Counted from the stretch's first letter, positions 45,235 to 55,405 are shown. The stretch: 64,000 bases of DNA from an uncultured Methylophilaceae bacterium (GCA_903899965.1 CAIULB010000010.1:1-64000), one strand, 5' to 3'. Numbers and translations: made by a program. Notes: generated from the letters alone by a model not told the origin.

Positions 45235-45289
45235 CTTAATGTATCTTGCTTAACTAAGCGCAAACGCTAAGTAAGCAAGATACATTAAG
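45235..45289. repeat. 18-bp perfect inverted repeat before the sigma factor gene
   Basis: Arms at 45235-45252 and 45272-45289 are perfect reverse complements. Inner bases AGCG/CGCT extend the stem past a small bulge to a CAAA loop. One arm is the coding sequence for the C-terminal residues of the cation antiporter, the other lies in the gap and ends five bases before the sigma ATG. In the minus-strand RNA this is a stable hairpin at the antiporter 3' end and sigma 5' leader. No T-run follows. Confidence 0.85.
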
Positions 45290-46251
45290 CCGTTCACCCA
45301 AACATGCCAAACGCGAAGTTGACCGCGAGAAATCATCCAACGTAACCAAAGCACGCCAAGCAATGTAATCACAACACCAGCAAACACTTCTTTTTGCGGC
45401 ACCCATGGTGTGAGCATAATGCCAATTGCTGGCAACAAAGTACCCTGAAACACCAAGGCGCCAGTAATATTACCGAAAGCCAAAGTATCCTTGCCTTTGC
45501 GCACCCATAAAATACTATTCACTTTTTCTGGCAACTCTGTCGCAATAGGAATTACCAATAAAGATAATAACAAAGGCGTAATACCCAATAACTCAGAAGC
45601 ACCTTGGATGCCTGAAATAAAGCCTTTAGCACCCCCAATTAATAAAGCCAAGCCAATTAGCAATTGGCCCATAACAACAACCATGAGGTTAGGCAAGCCT
45701 AAGCGACATAAGAACATTGGGCTTTCCGCTTCGGTTGCGTGTCCATCAGCAACAAGATTTTTCGAGGCGCGCAAGGTCAACATGATGTAAATAAAATAAA
45801 TCATCACCATCACAAAACCGATGGCGTATCGCACAGCTTTAACTTCATGTGGCACAAACAGTGCAAGCGTTGCAAAACCAAAAGCAACAATGAAAAAGTC
45901 CAAATCCCGCTTTAGGCCAGTTTTCTCTGGGTGGAAATGGCCATGCGCTTTTCTGTTTTTTAATACAGCAAAAGCCAATAAGGAAATGGAAAGCGTGGAT
46001 AGCATAAGTGGCGCACCTAAGATTGCACCGACGCCAATTTCTTCATTTACATGTACATCATTTGTGCCCGCCATTAAGGCTAAAAGTGGCACAAAAGTTT
46101 CTGGCAAGGCCGTGCCAACTGCCGCAAACAATGACCCCGTGACACCTTCAGAAATGCCAAGCTTTTCACCTAAATGCTCAAGTGCATTGGTAAAGACTTC
46201 CGTAGCAATTAGAATAACAATAAGAAATAAAAATAATTCGGCAAAAATCAT
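45250..46251 (-). CDS. Sodium/calcium exchanger family protein (CaCA, YrbG-like)
   Basis: Ion antiporter with two inverted alpha repeats. The 333 residues have about ten helices; alpha-1 is GTALPETFVPLLALMAGTND near 47-66 and alpha-2 IATELPEKVNSILWVRKGKD near 247-266, each with the conserved Pro-Glu that binds the cation. The transported ion cannot be told. Its C-terminal codons form one arm of the inverted repeat. It is divergent from ampD. Confidence 0.85.
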   Translation of the reverse strand: MIFAELFLFLIVILIATEVFTNALEHLGEKLGISEGVTGSLFAAVGTALPETFVPLLALMAGTNDVHVNEEIGVGAILGAPLMLSTLSISLLAFAVLKNRKAHGHFHPEKTGLKRDLDFFIVAFGFATLALFVPHEVKAVRYAIGFVMVMIYFIYIMLTLRASKNLVADGHATEAESPMFLCRLGLPNLMVVVMGQLLIGLALLIGGAKGFISGIQGASELLGITPLLLSLLVIPIATELPEKVNSILWVRKGKDTLAFGNITGALVFQGTLLPAIGIMLTPWVPQKEVFAGVVITLLGVLWLRWMISRGQLRVWHVWVNGLMYLAYLAFALS

Positions 46252-46305
46252 GACAACACCTCAAAAATATATAGCTGAATTTTATCGGATAAGCGAGTAT
46301 TAAGC

Positions 46306-46842
46306 ATGCAGAATATTCAGATCAATTCAGACGGGATTTGTTCCGAAGCAAAGTTCATCGCCTCACCAAATATTGATGCGCGACCAAATGCAGAGGATAT
46401 CTCATTAATTGTGATTCACAACATCAGCCTACCACCCAAGCAATATGGGGGAAACGGGGTGATCGATCTATTCAGCAACCAACTTAATCCAGATGAACAT
46501 CCTTATTACGCTGAGATTGCACCTCTAAAAGTCTCGTCGCATTTTTTTATTCGTCGTGATGGCGAACTCATACAATTTGCATCTTGTAATGATCGCGCTT
46601 GGCATGCTGGCGCTTCAAACTGGCAAGGCCGTGAACGATGCAATGACTTCTCAATTGGCATCGAACTAGAAGGTAGCGATTTTGAAGCATTTGAACCTAT
46701 GCAATACGAAACACTCGAATCTTTAATTACATCAATTAAAACGCGTTATCCAATAGAAGCAATTACTGGGCATTCCGATATTTCTCCTGGCCGAAAAACA
46801 GACCCAGGTCCTTATTTTAATTGGTCAAGAATTAAGACTTAA
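46306..46842 (+). CDS. ampD: 1,6-anhydro-N-acetylmuramyl-L-alanine amidase AmpD
   Basis: Cytoplasmic zinc amidase recycling anhydromuropeptides. The 178 residues have the zinc ligands His43 (LIVIHNISLP) and the distal His and Asp in AITGHSDISPGRKTDPGPYFNW near 153-173, plus SSHFFIRRDGELIQFASCNDRAWHAG. There is no signal peptide, as expected for AmpD. ATG 46306. Confidence 0.94.
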   Translation: MQNIQINSDGICSEAKFIASPNIDARPNAEDISLIVIHNISLPPKQYGGNGVIDLFSNQLNPDEHPYYAEIAPLKVSSHFFIRRDGELIQFASCNDRAWHAGASNWQGRERCNDFSIGIELEGSDFEAFEPMQYETLESLITSIKTRYPIEAITGHSDISPGRKTDPGPYFNWSRIKT

Positions 46843-46901
46843 TCACACTTTTACAAATGAGTTCGCTATACTCTAACTAATCATTATTGAAAGTTTTCCG
46901 C

Positions 46902-48020
46902 ATGTTTTTTCAGCAACATTATTCAAATCACCAAGCAAGAATTAGTTTGGTTTCAGCGCTTTTAATAGGCCTATCTTTGATATCCTGCAGCAAAAAAGAA
47001 GCTGAACAAGATGCCAAAAATAAACCACAGTCAGCTCTAATTAGCACCACAACTACCGAAGCAAGTACTTTAGAAATCCGTGAAGAATCTATCGGTACTT
47101 TAGAAGGGTTAATGGATCCGACTGTTGCTGCAGAGGCAGCTGGACGCGTTGTTAAAATTGCCGCGCACCCTGGACAGGTAGTCAAAAAAGGTGAAGTTTT
47201 AGTTTTGCTAGATGCCACAGATTACAACTTACAACTCACTCAAGCACAAGCGGAGGTTTCTAGATTAGAAGCACTTACTAGCAACCAAAGCCGCATTGTT
47301 GAACGTAATCAAGCCTTAGTTCAAAAGAAATTTATCTCTCAAAATGCTTTGGAAGACGTCACCACACAACACGCCGCGCTTCAACAACAACTCGAAGGTG
47401 CAAAAGCGCAAATCGCCATCATCGAACATACCCGTGCAAAAACCACCATCGTTGCCCCGATTGATGGCGTGGTACAAAAACAAATCGTTTCCACAGGTGA
47501 TTTTGTCAAAATCGGCGATCCATTGTTGCAAATTATCAGCAAACAAAAGCTACGTGCACATTTGCCTTTACCAGAAAATATCGCCGCCAAAATTCATGCT
47601 GGCATTAAGGTTCGATTAAGCACTCCAACCTCAACTGACGAAGTCATCAGCACCATTCGAGAACTAAAACCCTTGATTACTGAAACAAGCCGTGCTGTTG
47701 ATGTAATTGCCGACGTCACCGACCAAGCAGGCTGGCAGCCAGGCGCAAGCGTTAAAGGTGAAATTATTTTAGGTGCACATGCCAACGCAGTTTTAATTCC
47801 TGAGCAGTGTGTAGTGTTACGCCCAGCTGGCGAGGTGGTTTATGTGGTTAAAGAAGGCTTAGCGCTTCAGCGCATCGTCAAAACTGGCATGCGGCAAGAA
47901 GGCAAAATCGAAATCATTGAGGGCTTGAGTGCAGGCGAAGTGATTGCTAAAGATGGCGCCGCCTTTCTTACCGACAAAGCAAAAGTAAAAGTCGAAGCTA
48001 AAAAACCAGCTAAAGCCTAA
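46902..48020 (+). CDS. RND efflux periplasmic adaptor lipoprotein (MFP)
   Basis: Membrane fusion protein joining the RND pump to an outer-membrane channel. ATG 46902 gives a lipoprotein signal with lipobox LISC (Cys29). Then come the barrel-sandwich halves around a coiled hairpin (about 95-170; AAGRVVKIAAHPGQVVKKGEVLV before, TTIVAPIDGVVQKQIVSTGDFVKIGDPLL after), and the C-terminal barrel. It ends with a Lys-rich tail. The pump gene follows 36 bp later. Confidence 0.9.
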   Translation: MFFQQHYSNHQARISLVSALLIGLSLISCSKKEAEQDAKNKPQSALISTTTTEASTLEIREESIGTLEGLMDPTVAAEAAGRVVKIAAHPGQVVKKGEVLVLLDATDYNLQLTQAQAEVSRLEALTSNQSRIVERNQALVQKKFISQNALEDVTTQHAALQQQLEGAKAQIAIIEHTRAKTTIVAPIDGVVQKQIVSTGDFVKIGDPLLQIISKQKLRAHLPLPENIAAKIHAGIKVRLSTPTSTDEVISTIRELKPLITETSRAVDVIADVTDQAGWQPGASVKGEIILGAHANAVLIPEQCVVLRPAGEVVYVVKEGLALQRIVKTGMRQEGKIEIIEGLSAGEVIAKDGAAFLTDKAKVKVEAKKPAKA

Positions 48021-48056
48021 GCACACAAAACATAGAAAAACCCAAGAGAAAATCGC

Positions 48057-51000
48057 ATGAACTTGCCTCAACTTTCCATTAAACGCCATGTGTTTGCATG
48101 GATGCTTTCTGCCGTTATTGTACTGTTTGGGATTATTTCATATCAGCGTATCGGCATAGATCGCATTCCATCCATCGACTTCCCGATTATTATGATTAAC
48201 ACCACACTCAAGGGCGCGAACCCTGATGTAGTGGATTCAAGCATCACCAGCATTATTGAAACTGCCGTCAACACCACCCCCGGGATTGAGCATATTCAGT
48301 CATCTTCTTCACCTGGCGTTTCAACTATTACAATTACTTTTGCACTTAACAAAAATATCGATGTTGCCTACAACGAAGTGCAATCTAAAGTCAGCCAAGT
48401 TCTAAAGAAATTACCTCAGGATACTGACCCACCAACTATCCAAAAGGTCGATTCCAATGCGCAAGCAGTGATTTGGCTGGCGCTCACTGGTGACCGCACC
48501 ATACAACAACTTAATTTATACGCAACTAACGTAATCAAAAAGAAATTCGAAACCATTAACGGCGTAGGCGAGGTGACATTGGGTGGCCGACGTGACCGCG
48601 TGGTTCGCGTTAGTCTTTCACCTGAACGCATGGCAGCTTACAAACTAACTGCAAGCGATTTAATTAACGCTTTCAATACCCAACATGTGCAATTACCCGG
48701 TGGGTTTCTGGTCAGCAACCAAACAGAAAAGTTAGTCAAACTTGATTTGGAATTTCATGACGTCAAAGATTTAGGCGAGCTCATTATCAATCACCGCGAT
48801 GGCGCCCCAGTTCACCTAAAAGATATCGCAACCATTACCGATAGCATTACCGATAATCGCCAAGTTGCGCGCTATAACGGTATGCCAACGGTTGGCTTGG
48901 GCATGGTGAAAATCGCGAATGCCAATACGGTTGAAATCATCAAAGAGGTTGAGCGTCGTTTAGATGAAGAAATTCGACCTAATTTGCCACCAGGCATAAA
49001 ACTTGAAATCTCCACCAATGATTCAATTTTCATTAACCAAATGGTCGCATCACTCAAGGAGCACTTATTTACAGGCACCCTACTTGCGGCGTTGATTGTA
49101 TTTATTTTCTTACGCTCGATGCGCTCAACCTTAATTATCGCAACCGCAATTCCAGTGTCTTTATTAGGCGCGATTGCCGTGATGTATTTCTCAGGCTACA
49201 CCTTCAACTCCATGACATTGCTTGGCTTGCTCTTGCTCATCGGCGTGGTGGTGGACGATGCAATCGTCGTGCTAGAAAACATTTTTCGCCATCGTGAACA
49301 TGTGGATAAAGACCCAATTAGCGCGGCAATCAATGGTTCATCTGAAGTGACTTTTGCGGTCATTGCAGCATCACTTTCCCTCATTTGTATCTTTGCACCT
49401 GTAATTTTCATGGACGGCATTGTGGGCATGTTCTTTAAATCATTTGGTGTGGTTGTAACCTTTGGGGTTCTTGCCTCATTATTCGTTTCACTCACCCTCA
49501 CCCCTATGCTTTGCTCACGCTATTTAAGCGTTAGCCATAAAGAAAATAAATTCTACAGCGCTATTGAAAGAGGCTTAGCAAAGCTCGATTCCACCTATCA
49601 CTATTTGCTCAACCTCAGCCTGAATAATCGCTGGCGCGTGCTTATGATCACGTTGCTATTCGTGATTTTGGGTGGTGGCTATGCCATGAAAAACGTCCAA
49701 AAAGACTTTGTGCCTGAGGCCGATGAAGGCAGCTTTACTATCAGCGTTAAGTCACCACTTGGCTCAAGTTTGGATTACACCGACTCTCGTATGAAATTAG
49801 TGGAAACTGCGCTTGCAATACATCCAAATGAAATTGCCAGCTACTTCTCAACTATTGGTGCCGGATCCAAAGGCCAAGTCAATCAAGGCAATGTAAATGT
49901 AAGAATGGTGCCAAAAACAGAACGAGAAAAATCACAAAAAGACTTAATGAAAGAACTCAAAAAACAGTTTGATCAAATCCCTGGCGTAAAAGCCATTCCA
50001 TCGCCCGCATCGATTGCCAAAGGGCAACGTTCAGAGAAGCTTCAATTTATTATCACAGGCTCAAGTCTGGATGAAATTGGTAGTCTATCTAAACAAATGC
50101 AACAGGCACTCACCAAAAACAGTGATATGGGTAAAGTGGATTTGGATGTGCAACTCGATTTACCTCAACTAGATATGAGCATAGACCGTACCCGCGCAGC
50201 ATCATTGGGGCTAAGTGCTAACGATGTTGCTGGCGCTGTTAGCATGTATGCAGGCGGTCTAAACGTGGCGAAATATAATGACTTCAATGGTGATGGTCAA
50301 CGCTACGACATTCGCTTAAAAGCTGACGAGAATGAAATGAAACAAACAACGGATTTAAGCAAAATTTACCTAAGAAGCGCTAGTGGTGAGTTGGTGCGAT
50401 TAGATGCTGTTGCTAGCTTTACACCAGCCTTAGGTGCAGCCGTTATTGGCCGCTACGATATGCAATACTCTGCAAATTTTTACGCCAACCCAAGCATGCC
50501 TTTGGGTGATGCTGTCACTTTGGTTAAAGAAACGGCAGCTAAGATATTACCAACGAACTACACACTCAAAATGACAGGCCAAGCGGAAGAGTTTGGCAAA
50601 ACATTTAAGAACATTAAGTTCGTGTTTATTCTTGCATTCATCTTGCTCTATATGGTGCTTGCAAGCCAATTCAATTCGTTTGTACAACCTGTCATTATTA
50701 TGTTGGCACAGCCACTCGCGATTATTGGCGGCTTAATTGCGCTCTTACTTTCGGGGGATTCACTCAATATTTACTCAATGATTGGACTAGTTCTGCTTAT
50801 CGGCCTGGTCGCTAAAAACTCCATCTTGCTTGTAGACTTAACCAATCAATTGCGTGAACGTGGTGCGAGCATCAACGATGCACTCAAAGAGGCCTGCCCA
50901 ATTCGTCTGCGACCTGTTGTGATGACATCGCTTACCATCATCTTGGCGCTTCTACCTGCAGCACTGGGTTTAGGCGCAGGAAGTGAAACCAACAAACCGC

Positions 51001-51119
51001 TTTCAGTCGCGATTATTGGCGGGATGATCTCATCCACACTGCTCACTTTGGTGGTGGTGCCAGCAGCCTACTCTTTGGTGATGAACGGTCTGGAAAATTG
51101 GAAAGCTAGAAAAAAGTAA
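48057..51119 (+). CDS. RND efflux transporter permease
   Basis: Proton-driven HAE-type pump of 1020 residues with the usual 12 helices and two large periplasmic loops. It has the proton-relay pair in GVVVDDAIVVLENIFRH near 397-410, the matching second-half motif IGLVLLIGLVAKNSILLVDL, and GLGAGSE near the end. The drug range cannot be predicted. No outer-membrane channel gene and no regulator are adjacent, so it probably uses a shared TolC-like channel. Confidence 0.93.
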   Translation: MNLPQLSIKRHVFAWMLSAVIVLFGIISYQRIGIDRIPSIDFPIIMINTTLKGANPDVVDSSITSIIETAVNTTPGIEHIQSSSSPGVSTITITFALNKNIDVAYNEVQSKVSQVLKKLPQDTDPPTIQKVDSNAQAVIWLALTGDRTIQQLNLYATNVIKKKFETINGVGEVTLGGRRDRVVRVSLSPERMAAYKLTASDLINAFNTQHVQLPGGFLVSNQTEKLVKLDLEFHDVKDLGELIINHRDGAPVHLKDIATITDSITDNRQVARYNGMPTVGLGMVKIANANTVEIIKEVERRLDEEIRPNLPPGIKLEISTNDSIFINQMVASLKEHLFTGTLLAALIVFIFLRSMRSTLIIATAIPVSLLGAIAVMYFSGYTFNSMTLLGLLLLIGVVVDDAIVVLENIFRHREHVDKDPISAAINGSSEVTFAVIAASLSLICIFAPVIFMDGIVGMFFKSFGVVVTFGVLASLFVSLTLTPMLCSRYLSVSHKENKFYSAIERGLAKLDSTYHYLLNLSLNNRWRVLMITLLFVILGGGYAMKNVQKDFVPEADEGSFTISVKSPLGSSLDYTDSRMKLVETALAIHPNEIASYFSTIGAGSKGQVNQGNVNVRMVPKTEREKSQKDLMKELKKQFDQIPGVKAIPSPASIAKGQRSEKLQFIITGSSLDEIGSLSKQMQQALTKNSDMGKVDLDVQLDLPQLDMSIDRTRAASLGLSANDVAGAVSMYAGGLNVAKYNDFNGDGQRYDIRLKADENEMKQTTDLSKIYLRSASGELVRLDAVASFTPALGAAVIGRYDMQYSANFYANPSMPLGDAVTLVKETAAKILPTNYTLKMTGQAEEFGKTFKNIKFVFILAFILLYMVLASQFNSFVQPVIIMLAQPLAIIGGLIALLLSGDSLNIYSMIGLVLLIGLVAKNSILLVDLTNQLRERGASINDALKEACPIRLRPVVMTSLTIILALLPAALGLGAGSETNKPLSVAIIGGMISSTLLTLVVVPAAYSLVMNGLENWKARKK

Positions 51120-51129
51120 TGACTGGAAA

Positions 51130-51651
51130 TTAACGCCGTGTCATTTTCACCAAATACTCCAGCGCTAAAGCATCGACTTTAGGTTGCCATAGTGCTGGAT
51201 TTTCTGGAAAGTCTTCAAACTGCCCTGAACGCTCAAAACCTAAACGCTCATAAAACGCAATCAGCTCAGTCCGCAAAGTAATCACAGACATAAAAAAACC
51301 CGCCACACGCCACTCTCTTAAAGTGATTGCTTCAGCCGCTTGTATCATCTCACGGCCATAGCCCTTATTCTGCAAGGTTGGCTTCACAGCAATTAAGCCG
51401 AATTTAGCGGTATTTTCTAGACGCTCACAGGCAATGCTTGCGACCACTTGGTCTCGCAAGACTCCCACCAAAACAAATGCATCGTCGCGCTTAATCAACG
51501 TTGCAACCTCTGGGGTGGTAATACGGAGACCATCTAATAAGTTAGCCTCCGTCGTCCAACCAGCACGGCTAGTTTCACCCCGATAAGCAGTGTTCACTAA
51601 CTCAGCAATTGTGGCTGCATCACTTAATTCGGCTTTATGGAAGCTAAGCAT
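51130..51651 (-). CDS. GNAT family N-acetyltransferase
   Basis: A 173-residue GNAT protein. Core features are FHKAELSDAATIAELVNTAYRG at the start, the acetyl-CoA site VKPTLQNKGYGREMIQAAE near 93-111 (the Q/RxxGxG/A motif reads QNKGYG) and FYERLGFERSG near the C-terminus. Substrate unknown. The start follows the symporter stop with no gap, so the two are likely co-transcribed. Confidence 0.82.
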   Translation of the reverse strand: MLSFHKAELSDAATIAELVNTAYRGETSRAGWTTEANLLDGLRITTPEVATLIKRDDAFVLVGVLRDQVVASIACERLENTAKFGLIAVKPTLQNKGYGREMIQAAEAITLREWRVAGFFMSVITLRTELIAFYERLGFERSGQFEDFPENPALWQPKVDALALEYLVKMTRR

Positions 51652-52887
51652 TTATGAGGAATGCACTAGCTTTTGAACGACCAAGCTACCCACCATATCA
51701 CCCTGCACATTGACTGTGGTGCGGAGCGTATCTAACAGTCTGTCTATCGGTAACAAAATCGCAATCGCCTCTGCTGGCAAGCCAACAGATTGCAGGACCA
51801 TCACCATAGTCACCATGCCTGCACTTGGAATACCAGGTGCACCCATCGCGGCAATCATGGCGGTAAAGAACACAATAAACTGCTGGGCAAGACTTAAATC
51901 AATGCCTGCAAGGTTTGCAATAAACAAGGCCGCCGCCGCCTCATAAAGTGCCGTGCCGTCCATATTAATCGTTGCGCCAAGCGGAATGACAAATCCTGCA
52001 ATTTCAGGCTTCACGTGTAAATGTTGCGTCGTGCAACGCAACGTCACAGGCAAAGTTGCATTGCTAGAGCTAGTCGCAAAAGCAGTCACCAAGGCTTCGC
52101 GTGCTCCTCGCCAAAACCACAACGGCGACTTCCCAGTAAACACAAATAAAATCAGCGGGAGCACAACAACACCATGGAATAAAGTTGTGCCTAAAACGAC
52201 AGCAATAAACTTACCTAAAGTAGCTAGCATGGTCGCATCTTGCAAAACAACTAACTTGAGCAGTAGTGCAAAAATGCCTAAAGGCGCTAAACGCATAATC
52301 CAGCTCACAATACGCATACAAACTTCTAGCGCCTCTTGAAGCAAAGCCAAGATGTTTTTGTAACGCTCGCCACCCATCACCAGCGCAATGCCCAAAATTA
52401 AAGCGAATACCACCACCGCCAGCACATTGCTTTGTGAAAGTGCATTAAAAGGATTGATAAAAATTCCGTGTAAAAACTGCGCCAAAAACTCAGGCAAAGG
52501 CAATTGCTTAGCCTCAAAGTTTTGCATGGCATCGGCAAACATTGCCAAATGCAAGCCAGCGCCAGGTTTGAAATAATTGCTGGTGAATAAACCCAAAGCA
52601 ATTGCGATAGCCATAGATGCAACGAAAAAAGCTAGCGTTGCGACCCAAACTTTGTGCATTTGCTGATGCTGACGCAAGTTAGCGATGCCAACTGCAATTG
52701 AGCAAAACACCAGTGGAATTAAAATCATTTTCAGCAAGTCGATAAATAAAGTCGCGACTAAAGTTGCTGAATACAAGCCTAATTTAACCACCGCATTTTC
52801 AGCGCCTACCCCATGAAAATACCAGCCCAAGACTAGCCCAAGACTAGCACCAATTAGGATTTGTAGATTAAGGCTAGGCAGCTTCAT
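51652..52887 (-). CDS. Dicarboxylate/amino acid:cation symporter (DAACS/GltP family)
   Basis: Secondary transporter of the glutamate/C4-dicarboxylate family, 411 residues. The substrate-site hairpin HP1 appears as FATSSSNATLPVTLRC near 262-277 and helix 7 as GATINMDGTALYEAAAALF; HP2 reads MGAPGIPSAGMVTMVMVLQ. Helix 8 contains PIDRLLDTLRTTVNVQGD, with the substrate-binding Asp and Arg. A methylotroph may use it for glutamate or C4-acids; which is not deducible. Confidence 0.92.
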   Translation of the reverse strand: MKLPSLNLQILIGASLGLVLGWYFHGVGAENAVVKLGLYSATLVATLFIDLLKMILIPLVFCSIAVGIANLRQHQQMHKVWVATLAFFVASMAIAIALGLFTSNYFKPGAGLHLAMFADAMQNFEAKQLPLPEFLAQFLHGIFINPFNALSQSNVLAVVVFALILGIALVMGGERYKNILALLQEALEVCMRIVSWIMRLAPLGIFALLLKLVVLQDATMLATLGKFIAVVLGTTLFHGVVVLPLILFVFTGKSPLWFWRGAREALVTAFATSSSNATLPVTLRCTTQHLHVKPEIAGFVIPLGATINMDGTALYEAAAALFIANLAGIDLSLAQQFIVFFTAMIAAMGAPGIPSAGMVTMVMVLQSVGLPAEAIAILLPIDRLLDTLRTTVNVQGDMVGSLVVQKLVHSS

Positions 52888-52889
52888 GT

Positions 52890-54338
52890 TTACGCTTTAG
52901 CCTTTTTAGGCGCGGCTTTTTTGGGTGCAGCCTTTTTAACAGGTTCTTTAGTAGCCGCAGCTTTGGTTAAGGCTTTAGATTTCGAAATTGCCGCTTTTTT
53001 ACGCTCAGCTTTGACTGCAGCCTCATCTGCTTCAGTAATCACTTCTGCCGTTTCAGCTTTTGAATCAAGAGCTGGTTTAGCTACTGCGGCTTTCTCAAAT
53101 ACTGCCGCGAAGAAGCCATCCGTTTGGTGCAGATGTGGCAATAGTTTTAGGTAGTTGCCCGTATCCAAATTGATTTGCTGTTGCGCCAAAATGCTATTCG
53201 CTGGCACCAACACAAACTCAAGATTTGCTTTTAAGAAAGCCTCTGCGATTTGTTCGTTTTCATCTTGCAATAAACTACATGTCGCATAAATTAAACGTCC
53301 GCCAGCTTTCACCAACTTAGCTGCACGCCCCAAAATATTGGTTTGTTTAACGGTTAATTCCAACACGTCTTGTGGTTTTTGGCGCCATTTCAAATCTGGG
53401 TTGCGGCGTAAAGTCCCTAGTCCGCTACAAGGCGCATCCACCAGCACACGGTCGAATTTGCCATTGAGGCGTTTTAATTTAGGGTCAGCTTCGCTGCTAA
53501 TTAATTGGCTATGTAAGTTTGATAAGCCTGAACGTTTTAAACGTGTACCTAAGTTTTGCAAGCGTTTCTCAGAAACATCAAATGCGTAAATGCGGCCTGA
53601 ATTACGCATTAAAGCGCCCAATGCCAAACTCTTACCGCCAGCACCCGCACAGAAATCTGCCACCATTTCACCACGACGTGGTGCGACCAATTGCGCCAAT
53701 AATTGACTACCTTCATCCTGCACTTCAATCTTGCCATCTGTGAATAACACGTGGCGACTGATGGTCATTTTTTGCGCCATACGTAAACCATTTGGGGAAT
53801 ATGGCGTTGGCACTACTTCAGTTTTTTCTGAGGCAAATTTAGCCATCACATCTTCACGCGTGGCTTTTACCAAGTTCACACGCAAATCCAAAGCTGCAGA
53901 CATATGCATACTTCTAGCGATTGTTAGTGCTTGCTCTTCGCCATACTGCTCTACCAATTTCTCCCAAAACCATTCCGGCAAATCTGCTTGCATGGCTTTG
54001 CTAATATCATCCGTTTTCTTGGATTTAATTTCTAAAGCCCATTCTTTTTGTTGGGCGTTTAATGTATCTGCTAAATCACGTGTACTCATGCCAAGCACAC
54101 GCACCAAGTAAGCCACTAATAATTTACGCGGGTCATCTCCATCAGCCACATAAGTCAAAAATGATTTACGACGCAAAACACCATAAGCAGACTCAGCAAT
54201 AAATGCACGGTCTTTAGTACCCAAATCACGATTTTGCTTGAAGAACCAACCGAGTTTCACGTCAGCTGGGCCCGTGTTAGAGAGTACGTCTGAAAGCGCC
54301 ACACCAGCGAGTCGTAATAAATTAGGGTTAATTGTCAT
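52890..54338 (-). CDS. RsmB/NOP-family RNA (cytosine-5) methyltransferase
   Basis: SAM-dependent m5C methyltransferase of the RsmB/RsmF group. The 482 residues have a NusB-like N-terminal region (about 10-60), the SAM domain (DFCAGAGGKSLALGALM near 227-243) and both catalytic Cys motifs (VDAPCSGLGTLRR and YATCSLLQDENE). The last 45 residues or so form a Lys/Ala-rich tail (KKAAPKKAAPKKAKA), unusual for the family and like the TopA tail. It overlaps the DUF3108 gene by 4 bp. Confidence 0.88.
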   Translation of the reverse strand: MTINPNLLRLAGVALSDVLSNTGPADVKLGWFFKQNRDLGTKDRAFIAESAYGVLRRKSFLTYVADGDDPRKLLVAYLVRVLGMSTRDLADTLNAQQKEWALEIKSKKTDDISKAMQADLPEWFWEKLVEQYGEEQALTIARSMHMSAALDLRVNLVKATREDVMAKFASEKTEVVPTPYSPNGLRMAQKMTISRHVLFTDGKIEVQDEGSQLLAQLVAPRRGEMVADFCAGAGGKSLALGALMRNSGRIYAFDVSEKRLQNLGTRLKRSGLSNLHSQLISSEADPKLKRLNGKFDRVLVDAPCSGLGTLRRNPDLKWRQKPQDVLELTVKQTNILGRAAKLVKAGGRLIYATCSLLQDENEQIAEAFLKANLEFVLVPANSILAQQQINLDTGNYLKLLPHLHQTDGFFAAVFEKAAVAKPALDSKAETAEVITEADEAAVKAERKKAAISKSKALTKAAATKEPVKKAAPKKAAPKKAKA

Positions 54339-55384
54339 TTTGCGATATCGGTATCTATGCGAGTTGCGATGAATTCGTACCCGCTACCGTCCTTTGCTAT
54401 TTTCAAAATTTTAATGGGGATAAATCGATAATCTTCTGCTAACCAGACATCAGTTTTTTCTTCCGCATCACCGCTACTTTTAGCGATGTGATACGTATTA
54501 ATTTGACCAAACTTGGTTGCAATCACTTCTTCAGAAATAAACTGATAGTTATAAACACGCACCATTTTCCCGTTGGTTAAAGGCCACTCCATCCTATCGA
54601 GCGGTGGCACAAACATAAACTGATACATAAAACTTAAAAAGTCCTGCGTACCCTCTAACAACTCTTCCACAGTTTCTGTCTTGGCTGTTTTTAGGGTCAA
54701 CTGATGTTTAGCCCAATCAAAATTGGCCGCTTGCAACTTGTCGGGCTTGCCTGTTACTTCCACACGATAAGCATCTGGCTGAAGCCCTTGCTCAGTGACT
54801 GTACCGTTGCTGGTTTCAATGCGTTTTCCAGCAAAAGCTATAGAAGCTAAACCTACCGCCTCAATCTCACTATGCAAACTGTATTTGCCTTGCGGCTCAG
54901 CCTGATAACGATAATGCGCGCGACCACTGCCAAAAGCATTCACGCGTTTCACATCAAAATCCATGTCCACAAATGAAGGTGGTGGCAAGCGTAACATCTC
55001 TTCATACGCCGGCCTATCTTCCTCTCGCCATAATGGATCAGTCACGTGCGGCGCTTCAGCTTGTGCATCAGTGTTAGGCCTGACAGCCTCACGGCTCAGC
55101 TCATGCGGAACCTGCTTATGCTTTACTGGCTTATGCGCCTTTTTAGGTGGCAATGGCTTCTTTATTGACGACGGAAGCAGTTTCGCTTCTATTACATGTG
55201 ATGACGACTCGAAACTCGGCAACACAAAACTCCAACCGCTCAGCAATAAAACGTGTAATAACACTGACAACAAAACCGCCCACAACCAACGTTGAGGCAC
55301 ATGACTTTTTTGCAGTTGAAGTATTAAGAGTCCGCTATTTTTCAAATGATGTTTTATTGATTTTTTATTGCTAGTTAGAATCAA
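54335..55384 (-). CDS. DUF3108 protein with TonB-like N-terminal anchor
   Basis: An exported protein of unknown function. A hydrophobic segment (about 33-52) is followed by a Lys/Pro-rich stretch (KKPLPPKKAHKPVKHKQVP, near 75-93) and then the DUF3108 beta-rich domain (about 150-349). The N-terminal part resembles TonB-type periplasm-spanning proteins. The apparent start is TTG 55384; an in-frame GTG at 55300 (VPQRWLWAVLL) is an alternative. The domain is clearly paralogous to the next gene. It overlaps the methyltransferase gene. Confidence 0.72.
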   Translation of the reverse strand: MILTSNKKSIKHHLKNSGLLILQLQKSHVPQRWLWAVLLSVLLHVLLLSGWSFVLPSFESSSHVIEAKLLPSSIKKPLPPKKAHKPVKHKQVPHELSREAVRPNTDAQAEAPHVTDPLWREEDRPAYEEMLRLPPPSFVDMDFDVKRVNAFGSGRAHYRYQAEPQGKYSLHSEIEAVGLASIAFAGKRIETSNGTVTEQGLQPDAYRVEVTGKPDKLQAANFDWAKHQLTLKTAKTETVEELLEGTQDFLSFMYQFMFVPPLDRMEWPLTNGKMVRVYNYQFISEEVIATKFGQINTYHIAKSSGDAEEKTDVWLAEDYRFIPIKILKIAKDGSGYEFIATRIDTDIAK

Positions 55385-55405
55385 AAATCACTAATCTAAA
55401 AATCA

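Noticed and set aside
45821-46303. 160-codon plus-strand ORF antisense to the cation antiporter
   Set aside because: Ser/Lys/Pro-rich and without any motif; the antiporter on the other strand has both alpha repeats.
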